Positions 1-8,259 of a DNA stretch of 17,934 bases are shown piece after piece. The position numbers and the translations under genes were made by a program. Each line of letters opens with the position of its first letter. Position 1 is the stretch's first letter. Source of the DNA: Deltaproteobacteria bacterium. GTDB lineage: Bacteria; Chloroflexota; Dehalococcoidia; Dehalococcoidales; BS750m-G39. The notes beneath the pieces are model-generated. The model was not told the DNA's origin. It did not search any database and was given only the letters and a program-made list of their open reading frames with translations. The stretch spans positions 1 to 17,934 of the forward strand of contig JAUWGI010000005.1 in assembly GCA_030606505.1 (NCBI GenBank), read 5' to 3'.

Positions 1-1313
1 CTGCTTTCAAAGGCCAGTTTTTCGATGAGCCGGAAGATGCGCACCCGGTCCTCTGTGGATACGCCGTCAACGCCCTTGAGGTACTTGGTCAGCAGGGGGC
101 CGATATCCGGGTTGGCGAAGTCCTTGTCCGAGGGCAGGTCGGTGGTCATACCGCCGGCAATCTCTATCATCAGACGGATTACCTCGGCCAGCTCCTTGCC
201 TTCATATAGCTTGGAGGTATTGGATAGCACCGGGTCAACAGCGTAGATGCCCGACGGCGTTGTCGTCGACTCCACCGAGGCGGCGATGGAGCAGCCGTAG
301 ATAGCCTCGGTGACCTTGAGCATCTCGGCTAACTTGTTCTGTATGTGGGATACCTTGGGCAGGCCGTTGTAGTCGGCGGCGGTGGCGGCGGCGCCAATGA
401 GCACGTCACCAACACCGCACTTGCAGCCGCCGTGGGAGTGGCGGTGGTAGTTGCCGAAGTTCCGTACCATGTTACCGGCATACTCGTGTTCCCCGCACAG
501 GAACACGTGCTCCCAGGGCACGAAGACATCGTTAAAGAGGACCATGGGCGAGAACTTGCTGAACTTGGCGTTGCCCAGGTCGCAGCCTTGGAGGGGTTGG
601 GCTTCCAGTGTGCCCCGCCCGTAGACGTGGATTAGGCCTTCGGCGTCATTAGGAACGGCAAAGCAGACGGCGTAGTCCTTATCCGCCTCGCGCATTTCCC
701 TGGTGGGCACAATCAGCCCCCAGTGCGCGCACATGGAGCCGGTCTGGTGTATTTTAGCGCCCCTGACCGTGATACCCTCCTTGTTCCGGTCGACCACGTG
801 CAGGTACATGTCCGGGTCTTTCTGCTGGGAAGGCCGCAGCGAACGGTCGCCCTTGACGTCGGTGACCCCGCTGAAGACCACAAGGTCGTCCTTCTGTACG
901 AACTTAACGAATTCCTGCAGCCGGGGCCAGTACTCCGTGCTGTGTTTCTGGTCGCAGTTATAGGCCTCTATGCCGATGGCGTTTATAGCGTCCATACCGG
1001 TACAGCGCATGTAGCAACCGCCAGTCCTCTGAGACAGGAATTTAAGCATTCTTACCTTGGTTAACAGGTCATCCGGGCTTGTATAAAAGGCGACGAAGCG
1101 GCTGACCTCTTCGCCGGTAAGGTTAGATTTGGTTACCAGGAACTTTTTACCCTGCGGGTCGTTTTCCATCTCGTAGGTCAAGGCCACCGCGGCGGCCATG
1201 TGCTTTATCAGCGGGTGCTGGTAAGCGTTTTCTACCTTTTCTCCTAAAATATAGGTGGTGGGGTGCAGATCTTTTAGCGATTCATAGTATTGTTCAGCTG
1301 TCTTAAGTGCCAT
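1..1313 (-). CDS. abfD: 4-hydroxybutyryl-CoA dehydratase / vinylacetyl-CoA isomerase family protein (3' end outside window)
   Basis: Partial: 437 codons are present of a family that usually has about 490, and the C-terminus runs off the left edge. The family (HpaB/AbfD fold) uses FAD and a [4Fe-4S] cluster to dehydrate 4-hydroxybutyryl-CoA to crotonyl-CoA. The cluster ligands known from the Clostridium enzyme (Cys99, Cys103, His292, Cys299) are matched by C100, C104 (CYMRC), H290 and C297 (H-x6-C), and the following lysine is also kept. The flavin-only hydroxylases of this fold lack this set, so I prefer the dehydratase over 4-hydroxyphenylacetate hydroxylase. The start at 1313 has GGAGG about 10 bases upstream. 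It is divergent from the acyl-CoA ligase genes. The exact substrate is unproven, and some relatives act on other acyl-CoAs. Confidence 0.85.
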   Translation of the reverse strand, partial: MALKTAEQYYESLKDLHPTTYILGEKVENAYQHPLIKHMAAAVALTYEMENDPQGKKFLVTKSNLTGEEVSRFVAFYTSPDDLLTKVRMLKFLSQRTGGCYMRCTGMDAINAIGIEAYNCDQKHSTEYWPRLQEFVKFVQKDDLVVFSGVTDVKGDRSLRPSQQKDPDMYLHVVDRNKEGITVRGAKIHQTGSMCAHWGLIVPTREMREADKDYAVCFAVPNDAEGLIHVYGRGTLEAQPLQGCDLGNAKFSKFSPMVLFNDVFVPWEHVFLCGEHEYAGNMVRNFGNYHRHSHGGCKCGVGDVLIGAAATAADYNGLPKVSHIQNKLAEMLKVTEAIYGCSIAASVESTTTPSGIYAVDPVLSNTSKLYEGKELAEVIRLMIEIAGGMTTDLPSDKDFANPDIGPLLTKYLKGVDGVSTEDRVRIFRLIEKLAFES

Positions 1314-1364
1314 TAGTCTTTTCTATCCTCCTTGAAACAGGTCAGGTTAAACCAGAATCAGACT

Positions 1365-1378
1365 TGCTAAGTTTAGCA
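1365..1378. promoter_or_regulatory. Small palindrome in the divergent intergenic region
   Basis: TGCTAA-GT-TTAGCA, with 6-bp arms, sits between the two divergent genes. For the leftward gene, TTTACA (about 1396-1401) lies 18 bases from TAAACT, which overlaps this palindrome, so it could be an operator over a weak promoter. For the rightward genes only a TATAAT (1445-1450) is visible, with no well-spaced -35 box. Assignment is tentative. Confidence 0.3.
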
Positions 1379-1473
1379 TGTAGCCAAACCAGTTGTAAAA
1401 TTTTGGGTGGTGGTGAGTAGGGTGGCCAGATTGACTTGAGCCCCTATAATTGTGTAATATGGCAGGTGCTGTT

Positions 1474-2616
1474 ATGAAGCTGTATGAGTTCGAAGGGAAC
1501 GATTTGCTCCGCCGTGAGGGTATACCTGTCCCTGATTATGCTCTGGCAGCTACTCCCGAGGAGGCGCGGGAAGGAGCCGAGGCGCTGGGGCTGCCGGTGG
1601 TGGTAAAGGCCCAGGTGCTGACCGGGGGCCGGTGGCTGGCGGGAGGAGTACAAACCGCCTATTCTCTGGAGCAGGTGGAGGAGGCGGCCCGCCGCATACT
1701 GGGTACGTCAATCAGGGGCTGGCTGGTACAACAGGTAATGATTACCCCGAAGGTGGACAGCGTCCGGGAGTTCTATCTGGCCGTAACCATAGATGAATAT
1801 CACGGCACCCCAGTGGCTGTCCTAAGTGCTGCCGGCGGCGTCTCGGTTAACCGGATAGCCCTGGAACGTCCTGAAGAGGTCGCTTCCAGGCATGTTTCCG
1901 TTATCAAGGGACTCCTCCCCTCCGAGGCCAGGCGAATGTGCCGGGGGGTGGGCTTAAGGGGTGCCGAGGTGAGCCGGGTAGCCAACATGCTCAGCGCGCT
2001 GTACCACGTTTTCCGTAATTACGATGCCTTGATTGCCGAAATCAACCCCCTGGTCCGAACCCCAGAGGGGGATTACCTGGCTCTGGATGCCAAGGTGGAA
2101 ATTGACGACGATAGTCTCTACCGCCACCCCGAGCTTAACTTGAGTCTGGATAGCCGTATTCCTAGCCTCCTGGAGCGGCAGGGACGTGAGATTGGGGTTA
2201 GCTATGTTGAGCTTGACGGGGATATAGCCATCATCGCCAGTGGCGCTGGGCTGGGAATGGCCAGCATGGACATCATCGGCCGCAGCATGAGCCCGGCCAA
2301 CTTCCTGGAAACGGGCGGAGCCATTACCGCTGAACTTCTCTACAACGTTATGGATCTGGTTTTACGAAAGGAAGGGATAAGGGCGGTGTTTATCAATGTC
2401 TACGGGGGAATCAACCCCATCCACGAAGGAGCCAAGGGGGTTGTCCGCTACATGAAAGAACACGAGGTTACTATACCGGTGGTGGCCAAAGCCCTGGGTA
2501 ATCACCAGGAGGAGACCTGGGAGATTTTCCGTAATAATGGTGTCCATGTGGTCAATGATGTGTCCACAGAGAAGGGGGTAGAGCAGCTTGCCCGCCTGCT
2601 GGAGGGTGGCAAGTGA
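1474..2616 (+). CDS. sucC: ADP-forming acyl-CoA ligase (succinyl-CoA synthetase type), beta subunit
   Basis: A 380-residue ATP-grasp plus CoA-ligase protein, the normal length for SucC. With the alpha subunit it would make an acyl-CoA from acid, CoA and ATP, or run in reverse for substrate-level phosphorylation. The start MKLYEFEG matches the family N-terminus, with an AGG-containing site 7 bases upstream. In-frame TTG (1450) and ATG (1459) have no ribosome site. Visible motifs are EINPL (N191, metal-binding), LDAKVE (D205), GAGLGMASMD and PANFLETGG (about 274-282). Oddities: the grasp-loop motif usually GGRGKAGGV reads GGRWLAGGV (51-59), and the usual GGIVRCD loop reads GGINPIH (311-317). 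The fold is certain, but succinate as substrate is not. It overlaps sucD by 4 bases. Confidence 0.88.
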   Translation: MKLYEFEGNDLLRREGIPVPDYALAATPEEAREGAEALGLPVVVKAQVLTGGRWLAGGVQTAYSLEQVEEAARRILGTSIRGWLVQQVMITPKVDSVREFYLAVTIDEYHGTPVAVLSAAGGVSVNRIALERPEEVASRHVSVIKGLLPSEARRMCRGVGLRGAEVSRVANMLSALYHVFRNYDALIAEINPLVRTPEGDYLALDAKVEIDDDSLYRHPELNLSLDSRIPSLLERQGREIGVSYVELDGDIAIIASGAGLGMASMDIIGRSMSPANFLETGGAITAELLYNVMDLVLRKEGIRAVFINVYGGINPIHEGAKGVVRYMKEHEVTIPVVAKALGNHQEETWEIFRNNGVHVVNDVSTEKGVEQLARLLEGGK

Positions 2617-3494
2617 GCATACTGCTCAACCGAAAGACCAAGGTCCTGGTGCAGGGTATTACCGGCCGGATAGGGCGGGTCCAGACCAGGTGGATGCTGG
2701 ATTATGGCACCAACATCGTGGCCGGTGTCACCCCGGGCAAAGGTGGTCAGGAGGTGGAGGGTGTTCCGGTTTATGATACTGTCGCCGAGGCTGTCGCCAA
2801 GCAGGGCGCCGAAGCCTCGGTATTCTTCATCCCACCGAAATCGTTCAAGGAGGCCGCCCTGCAGAGCATTGACGCTGGCATCAGCCTTATCGTTGTCATT
2901 ACCGAGCACGTACCGGTCCACGATGTTATGGAAATCAGGGAGTATGCCAGCGAGCGTGAGGTGCGGATTATCGGCCCCACCACTCCCGGCATTATTACTG
3001 TCGGTGAAGCCAAGATGGGGATAATGCCCAGTAATATGTTTACCCCTGGCCGCATCGGCGTGATTTCCCGAAGTGGCACCCTGTCCTACGAGATCAGTAT
3101 CAACTTGGCCACTGCCGGCCTTGGCCAGAGTACCGTGGTCGGTATGGGGGCTGACTCGGTGGTGTTTGCCAGCATACCTGAGTTGCTGAGGCTTTTTGAA
3201 AGGGACGAGGATACTGACCTGGTGGTGATTGTCGGCGAGGTGGGTGGTGTCCAGGAAGAGAATGCGGCTCAGTTTATCGACCGCTGGATGACCAAACCAG
3301 TGGTGACCTATATCGCCGGACACAACGTCCCCGAAGGAAAAAGAATGGGGCATGCCGGCGCCATCATTCAAGGCGAGCATGGTATGGGAATACCCCAGAG
3401 TAAAATGGCCGCTCTCAGAGAGGTGGGCGTGGACGTTGCCATGTACCCCGCGGAGGTGGTGGAGCTGGTTAAATGGCATCTGACACCTTCTTAA
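2613..3494 (+). CDS. sucD: ADP-forming acyl-CoA ligase (succinyl-CoA synthetase type), alpha subunit
   Basis: A 293-residue protein of normal SucD length. It carries the CoA-binding Rossmann domain (GITGRIG, 15-21; GVTPGKGG, 38-45) and the ligase domain with the phosphohistidine in KRMGHAGAII (His247). The start is GTG within the GTGA overlap with sucC, preceded by GGAGG at 2601-2605, so the two subunits are translationally coupled. SRSGTLSYE (152-160) and VGEVGG (207-212) are also typical. One departure is visible: the GPNCPG segment, whose cysteine contacts CoA in the E. coli enzyme, reads GPTTPG (121-126). Together with the altered beta-subunit loops this suggests a specialised ligase for a different acid, though succinate remains possible. 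Confidence 0.88.
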   Translation: MSILLNRKTKVLVQGITGRIGRVQTRWMLDYGTNIVAGVTPGKGGQEVEGVPVYDTVAEAVAKQGAEASVFFIPPKSFKEAALQSIDAGISLIVVITEHVPVHDVMEIREYASEREVRIIGPTTPGIITVGEAKMGIMPSNMFTPGRIGVISRSGTLSYEISINLATAGLGQSTVVGMGADSVVFASIPELLRLFERDEDTDLVVIVGEVGGVQEENAAQFIDRWMTKPVVTYIAGHNVPEGKRMGHAGAIIQGEHGMGIPQSKMAALREVGVDVAMYPAEVVELVKWHLTPS

Positions 3495-3562
3495 ACAGCC
3501 TTGCTTCAAATACATGACTCCCAAGTTAACTTTTTTTGGCTTTAAGCCGTTTGGGATATTAG

Positions 3563-4576
3563 ATGAACAAGAAAACTAAAGGGTTGATTCCTCCCGGCCT
3601 GGTTTATATAGCCCATAACATTACCTCAAAACAAAACCTGTTGGGTGCCCCCAGAGGTATCGGGGCCAGTTGGGCTAAAGAGCTCAACCTACCTGGGGAA
3701 GCCGAGACCGTGTTCTTTGCCGGTTGCGGCTATCAGTATAACACCAGCCTGCAGTCCCTGATGTCAATAATGAGGAAGCTGGATAAAAGCCCCATCGGTG
3801 CTGAGCTACCCATGAGCCTGGCCAGCTTCCAGAAAAAGCTGGGTATTGACCCGGCCCAGGTATACCGCCGGCTGGTGGCTAAAGACAGTGACGCCGCCGC
3901 CCAACCTCTGAGGGATGCCGTCAGGGTGCTAAAAGAGCTGGGGGTCGAGTTTGGCTATCTGGCTGAGGATGAGCCGTGCTGTGGGGGACTCTTACACTAT
4001 ATTGGGCTGGAAAAAGAGTTTGCCCAAAATGCTCAAAATCTATATGACCGGCTGAAAGCCCGCGGCGTGAAAAGAATTATTGGTATCGTCCCTTCCTGTA
4101 CCCATACCCTGGCTGAGTTGATTCCCAAACATGTTCCGGGATATGACCTGGAGGTAAAGCATTTTTTGCAGGTAGTTCTGGAGGGGGTTAAGGATAGGGA
4201 GCTGCGCTTTCCCCGTGAGGTCAAGGTTACCTATCATGACCCCTGCCAGCTCTCCCGTTACCTGGGGCTTATAGAGGAACCGCGCCGGATACTCAAGTCT
4301 ATCAAGGGTATTGAGCTGGTTGAACCTGATTGGACTTATGGGGAGTGGTCTACTTGCTGCGGGGGTGGGGGCGGTTTTGAGGTGGTTTTTCCGGAGCTGA
4401 GCCAGATTCTGGCGGTCAACCGGGCTAAGGAATTGGTTGAAACCGGCGCCCAGATTATCGTTACCCACTGCCCCGGCTGTGTTATGCAGCTTGAAGAAGG
4501 GCTCAAAGCGATGAAAGCTAAGGACGTGGAAGTCCTCGACCTGGCACAGGTAGTGGCTATGGCTATGGGAGGGTGA
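3563..4576 (+). CDS. CCG-domain (HdrB/LutA/GlcF-like) iron-sulfur oxidoreductase subunit
   Basis: 337 residues with two cysteine-rich CCG domains, as in HdrB, HdrD, GlcF and LutA, which handle electrons for disulfides, lactate or 2-hydroxyacids. Domain 1 has C55, C139-C140-GG and C179; the usual CxxC pair is reduced to one cysteine (PSCTHTL). Domain 2 is complete: C228, C265-C266-GGGGG and C303-x2-C306 (HCPGC). An N-terminal segment of about 50 residues (NLLGAPR...W) resembles the linker that follows the ferredoxin domain in HdrD/GlcF fusions, but no ferredoxin domain is present here. The next gene supplies one. No membrane segments, so cytoplasmic. The physiological donor and acceptor cannot be told from sequence. 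Confidence 0.85.
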   Translation: MNKKTKGLIPPGLVYIAHNITSKQNLLGAPRGIGASWAKELNLPGEAETVFFAGCGYQYNTSLQSLMSIMRKLDKSPIGAELPMSLASFQKKLGIDPAQVYRRLVAKDSDAAAQPLRDAVRVLKELGVEFGYLAEDEPCCGGLLHYIGLEKEFAQNAQNLYDRLKARGVKRIIGIVPSCTHTLAELIPKHVPGYDLEVKHFLQVVLEGVKDRELRFPREVKVTYHDPCQLSRYLGLIEEPRRILKSIKGIELVEPDWTYGEWSTCCGGGGGFEVVFPELSQILAVNRAKELVETGAQIIVTHCPGCVMQLEEGLKAMKAKDVEVLDLAQVVAMAMGG

Positions 4577-4581
4577 ACCGA

Positions 4582-5772
4582 ATGGCTGGTTTTGGCGAGT
4601 ATAAGAAAGAAATAATGGACGCCGCCCATAACGAGAGGATAAGGCTGGCACTATCACGCGCCATCAAGCAGTACCGGGCTAATGTGGATAAAGCCCTTAA
4701 AGCATTCCCCCAGACAGTCAAGCTGGCGGAAGAGGTCAGGGAGATAAAGGAAAAAGCTATTGGCCAGATGGACAAGCTGGCCGGGCAGGCCTGCCAGGTA
4801 ATAGAGGCCAACCACGGTAAAGCCTATATCGCTAAAACCGCCGAGGATGCCCTGAATATTATCGGGGGGCTGGTAGGCAGCGGCAAGCTGGTTGTCAAAG
4901 CCAAGAGCATGACCTCCGAGGAGATAGGGCTGCGGGAGCACCTGGAGGAGGGGGGCAACGAGGTCTATGAAACCGACCTGGGTGAGTTTATCGTGCAGAA
5001 GCTGGGTTCCAGACCGATGCACATCCTGGCCCCGGCGGTTCATGTGCCCAAGGAGGATGTTGCCCGGCTCTTGTCTGGTATTACCTGTGAGGAACTGCCG
5101 GCGGATGTCGAAGTGCTGGTAGCCACCGCCCGGAAGTTGCTCAGGGAGAAGTTCTTTAATGCGGACATCGGCATTAGCGGCTCCAACGTGGTTGCTGCCG
5201 AAACCGGCTCGCTGTTTCTTATCGAAAATGAGGGCAATATCCGCCTCGCCACCAGCGCGCCGCCGGTTCATATCGCCCTGGTGGGTATGGAGAAGCTGGT
5301 GCCCACCCTGAATGAGGCCTGGAAGGTGGCCGAGGTTACCTGGCGGTATGCCAACTATACTATCCCCCAGTATATCAGCATCGTCTCCGGGCCGAGCAGC
5401 ACCGGCGATATTGAGAAGGTGATAACCTACGGTGCCCACGGACCGAGGGAGTTCCACGTTATCTTTCTGGACGGGGGCAGGACCGAGCTAGCCCGGCATC
5501 CGGAGCTGCGCCAGGTACTCTACTGCCTGAGGTGCGGCGGCTGTCTCTACGAGTGTCCCGTCTTCGGGGTGACGGCCGGTCACTTTGGCGACAAATACTT
5601 TACCGGCATCGGCGCCGTCTGGGCGGCCATGATAAGCGGCGATAGGGAAAAAGCGGCGGCACTGGCTTATACCTGCCTGACCTGCGGACGGTGCAAGGTA
5701 AGATGCCCGATGAAGATTAACGTGCCGGAGATGGTGGTTGAGCTGAGGAAGTTGCTGGCGGAGGGGGCCTGA
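4582..5772 (+). CDS. LUD-domain protein with C-terminal 2x[4Fe-4S] ferredoxin domain (LutB-like)
   Basis: 396 residues. A LUD domain (about 70-290, with NVVAAETGSL at 202-211 and GPSSTGDIE at 270-278) is followed by two ferredoxin motifs: C315-x2-C318-x2-C321-x3-C325-P and C365-x2-C368-x2-C371-x3-C375-P. This is the LutB layout from lactate utilisation, but it ends soon after the clusters and is shorter than typical LutB. I chose ATG 4582 because GGAGG at 4568-4572 lies 9 bases away; GTG 4573 would sit directly on that site. It follows the CCG gene almost without a gap and precedes the flavoprotein by one base. Likely an electron-transfer partner of both. No LutC-like gene is in view, so calling it lactate dehydrogenase would be unsupported. 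Confidence 0.85.
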   Translation: MAGFGEYKKEIMDAAHNERIRLALSRAIKQYRANVDKALKAFPQTVKLAEEVREIKEKAIGQMDKLAGQACQVIEANHGKAYIAKTAEDALNIIGGLVGSGKLVVKAKSMTSEEIGLREHLEEGGNEVYETDLGEFIVQKLGSRPMHILAPAVHVPKEDVARLLSGITCEELPADVEVLVATARKLLREKFFNADIGISGSNVVAAETGSLFLIENEGNIRLATSAPPVHIALVGMEKLVPTLNEAWKVAEVTWRYANYTIPQYISIVSGPSSTGDIEKVITYGAHGPREFHVIFLDGGRTELARHPELRQVLYCLRCGGCLYECPVFGVTAGHFGDKYFTGIGAVWAAMISGDREKAAALAYTCLTCGRCKVRCPMKINVPEMVVELRKLLAEGA

Positions 5773-5773
5773 A

Positions 5774-7141
5774 ATGAAAAATTACGATGTTATCGTTATT
5801 GGCTCCGGTTGCGGCACCATTATTATCGATGAAGCGGTGGCCCATGGCTTTAAGACGGCTCTGGTGGACCGGGGGCCGCTGGGGGGAACCTGCCTCAATG
5901 TGGGTTGTGTCCCCTCGAAGATGCTGATATATCCGGCGGATAGGATAGTTGAGATAGAGGAGGCCAGGAAGCTGGGTATTGGTGCGGAGATAAGTAATAT
6001 CAACTTTAAGTCCGTTATGGAGCGGATGCGGAAATCTATACGGGAAAACCAGAGTCACATCAGGGAGGGCATTGAGCAGGCCAAAGGCCTGGACTTCTAT
6101 GAAGGCGAGGGACATTTTACCGGCGATTATACCCTGGAGGTTAACGGGGAGAGAATCAAGGGGAAGAAGATTTTTATCGCCTCCGGCTCGCGGCCCTTTA
6201 TACCGCCGATAAAAGGTCTGGACGGCGTGAGCTATCTGACCAACGAGACGGTACTGCAGTTGAAAGCCAGGCCGGATAGCTTGCTTATTATCGGCGGCGG
6301 CTATATCGCTGTTGAGTATGGGCATTTCTTCGCCGCTATGGGCACTGAAGTGACTATGCTCGAAATGGCCGACCGGCTGGTCCTGCCCGAGGAGCCGGAA
6401 ATATCTGAGCTTTTGCAGAAGGCACTGAGTAAACGCATGGCTGTCCATACCGGCGCCCAGGCTGCCGAGGTTAAGAAGAAGGGGAACAGCGTGGCCGTGC
6501 TGGTGAAGGACAAGAAGACCGGCAAAGAACGGGAGTTTAGCGGCCAGAGTGTCCTGATGGCCGTGGGCAGGAGGTCTAACGCCGATATATTAAAGGTGGA
6601 AAATAGCGGCGTGGCGACGGATAAGCGGGGTTTCATCAAGATTAACCAGCGTCTTGAGACCAGCCAGAAGAACATTTTTGCCGTCGGGGATGCCAACGGG
6701 CAGCAGATGTTCACCCACGTGGCCAACCGGGAGGCGGTAATAGCGGCCAACAACGCCTTTCATGACGCCAAATTCAAGATAGACTATAGCGCCTCCCCCC
6801 ACGCCATTTATTCCCATCCCCAGATCGCCTCGGTGGGACTGACCGAGGAGAATGCAAAAAAAGACCACCAGATACTGGTGGGCCGGGCAAAGTATAGCGA
6901 TGTGGCCAAGGGTGAAGCCATGATGGAAACTGAGGGGTTGGCCAAGGCTATCGTGGAAAAAGAGACTGAAAAGATACTTGGTTTTCACATCATAGGGCCC
7001 CATGCACCAGTGCTGATTCAAGAGGTGGTGAACGCCATGACCTCAGGCGGACACACTGGCGAGATAGACCAGGGCCTTCATATTCATCCTGCCCTGGCCG
7101 AATTGATACCGACGGTGCTTAATAATCTGGAGGAGCCTTAA
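5774..7141 (+). CDS. Pyridine nucleotide-disulfide oxidoreductase (dihydrolipoamide dehydrogenase / mycothione reductase-like)
   Basis: 455 residues, full length for the family: FAD-binding N-terminus, redox disulfide C40-LNVG-C45, NAD(P)-binding GGGYIA (174-179), second FAD motif FAVGDA (302-307), and a dimer domain ending in HIHPALAE with the catalytic pair H438/E443. It moves electrons between NAD(P)H and a disulfide. The first FAD motif reads GSGCGT, losing the third glycine of GxGxxG, and the following IIIDEAV resembles the mycothione reductase N-terminus more than classical Lpd. No lipoyl-enzyme complex genes are nearby; it follows two iron-sulfur proteins with 1-base spacing. A role linking NAD(H) to those proteins is inferred. 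Its disulfide substrate is unknown. Confidence 0.85.
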   Translation: MKNYDVIVIGSGCGTIIIDEAVAHGFKTALVDRGPLGGTCLNVGCVPSKMLIYPADRIVEIEEARKLGIGAEISNINFKSVMERMRKSIRENQSHIREGIEQAKGLDFYEGEGHFTGDYTLEVNGERIKGKKIFIASGSRPFIPPIKGLDGVSYLTNETVLQLKARPDSLLIIGGGYIAVEYGHFFAAMGTEVTMLEMADRLVLPEEPEISELLQKALSKRMAVHTGAQAAEVKKKGNSVAVLVKDKKTGKEREFSGQSVLMAVGRRSNADILKVENSGVATDKRGFIKINQRLETSQKNIFAVGDANGQQMFTHVANREAVIAANNAFHDAKFKIDYSASPHAIYSHPQIASVGLTEENAKKDHQILVGRAKYSDVAKGEAMMETEGLAKAIVEKETEKILGFHIIGPHAPVLIQEVVNAMTSGGHTGEIDQGLHIHPALAELIPTVLNNLEEP

Positions 7142-7189
7142 GAAAATTTATACAGAAGGAATGGGGTTGGATTGGAACGGGCGACCTTT

Positions 7190-7220
7190 AGGTAGTGGGC
7201 TGGAGAGTCCTCTACCTTTT
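7190..7220 (+). terminator. Possible weak terminator after the flavoprotein gene
   Basis: AGGTAG (7190-7195) can pair with CTACCT (7212-7217), with GGA/TCC inside, followed by TTT. It lies 49 bases after the stop of the rightward operon, where it converges with the leftward MBL gene. The stem is short, so this is a weak call. Confidence 0.3.
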
Positions 7221-7265
7221 AGTGGCACAAATGACTGGATAGACACCTCAACCGGTTCGTTAGGA

Positions 7266-8210
7266 CTATTGGAAGACATAGGTTGCGCCGACATCGTTAA
7301 GGATGAACTGCTCAGGCATCTCCTGAGCAAACCGGTTAATAGCCTTCCACCCGGTGCAATGCATAGGTATGACGAAATCGGGGCCTATCTTTTTCATCTC
7401 AGCGATGGTTGGTTCGATGATTGGCTCAAAAAGTGGCCCGGTGAGATGAAACCCGCCCAAAACTGCGTGAACCTTGTCCGTTCTGGCAACCTTCTGGGCA
7501 TGTTTGACCGTGTTGATGATGCCAGCATGAGAACACCCACCAATGACTACCAGTCCTTTTCTCTTCAATTTAACCACTACACCTTGGTCATCACGAAAAG
7601 GATCAACAACCCATTGGTCATCTATCTTTGCTTCCGACCAGGGAAAACCTTTCTCAAAATCGGTTACCCGCTCGACTTCTCCTGAAACGAGGACAAGACC
7701 CGAAGCCAACATAGAAGCCCCCTTAGCTTCATGGAGCGCCACTCCGGTTTCCTTCAGGGCTGCTTTATCTAAGACGGGAAAGTCGGTCAGGCGCCCGGAA
7801 TTAGGTATGTTGAGGGCGCGCTCAAGAAAAGCATCTGGATGAAGGACAAGGGGTATCCCTTTTTTGGCACCGTTTAGAAATTCCACCAGAGCTCCGAAAT
7901 GGTCTAAATGACCATGGCTAAGAACCACCGACTCAACTTTGCTCAAGTCTAACCCCAAAACATTTACATTATTAAAGAAGCAGGTCGTTGATATCCCGGC
8001 ATCGATTAGAACCACGTGTTCCTCTGAGCCTGAACACACTTTGAGGAGACACGAGAATCCGTGTTCGGCAAGAAGTGTCTTCGGGGGGTTAAGCTGTAAC
8101 GCCGGTCGCTTGACCACCTCTGTGCGCTGCAAGAATACATCGGTGTAATTGTCTACTAAGACCGTAACCTCCACTTTATCTGCTTCTCGCAAATTCAAGT
8201 CCTTCCCCAT
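7266..8210 (-). CDS. Metallo-beta-lactamase-fold hydrolase, COG1237 type
   Basis: 314 residues. Metal-binding motifs are H99-G-H101-L-D103-H104, H228 in GGCSHAGI, H255 in GGFHL and H284 in PMHCTG. This pattern fits COG1237, the group containing the archaeal enzyme linked to 7,8-dihydropterin-6-methyl-4-(ribofuranosyl)aminobenzene-5-phosphate synthesis. In bacteria most members have no proven function, so pterin synthesis is only one possibility. GGAGG lies 6 bases before the ATG. No signal peptide is visible. The gene converges with the rightward operon. A terminator lies between it and the upstream hydrolase gene, and I found no clear promoter in the 50 bases between that terminator and its start. 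Confidence 0.82.
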   Translation of the reverse strand: MGKDLNLREADKVEVTVLVDNYTDVFLQRTEVVKRPALQLNPPKTLLAEHGFSCLLKVCSGSEEHVVLIDAGISTTCFFNNVNVLGLDLSKVESVVLSHGHLDHFGALVEFLNGAKKGIPLVLHPDAFLERALNIPNSGRLTDFPVLDKAALKETGVALHEAKGASMLASGLVLVSGEVERVTDFEKGFPWSEAKIDDQWVVDPFRDDQGVVVKLKRKGLVVIGGCSHAGIINTVKHAQKVARTDKVHAVLGGFHLTGPLFEPIIEPTIAEMKKIGPDFVIPMHCTGWKAINRFAQEMPEQFILNDVGATYVFQ

Positions 8211-8259
8211 GTAGCGCCTCCGTCCAATTATTCCCGACTAAACCCTTGGTTTGCTGGAA

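Noticed and set aside
1431..1450. TTGACT and TATAAT considered as the sucC promoter
   Set aside because: The spacing is only 8 bases, far too short for a sigma-70 promoter. The TATAAT may be used with another upstream element, but this pair cannot be.
2502..3524. Long 340-codon open frame on the minus strand opposite sucD
   Set aside because: It is a mirror frame of the strongly supported sucD and sucC genes, has no family-like composition and has no ribosome site. Its openness follows from the codon bias of the sense gene.
7161..7685. 174-codon rightward frame opposite the 3' part of the MBL gene
   Set aside because: The minus-strand frame has all metal-binding motifs and a good ribosome site. 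The rightward frame has no motif and overlaps it almost fully.
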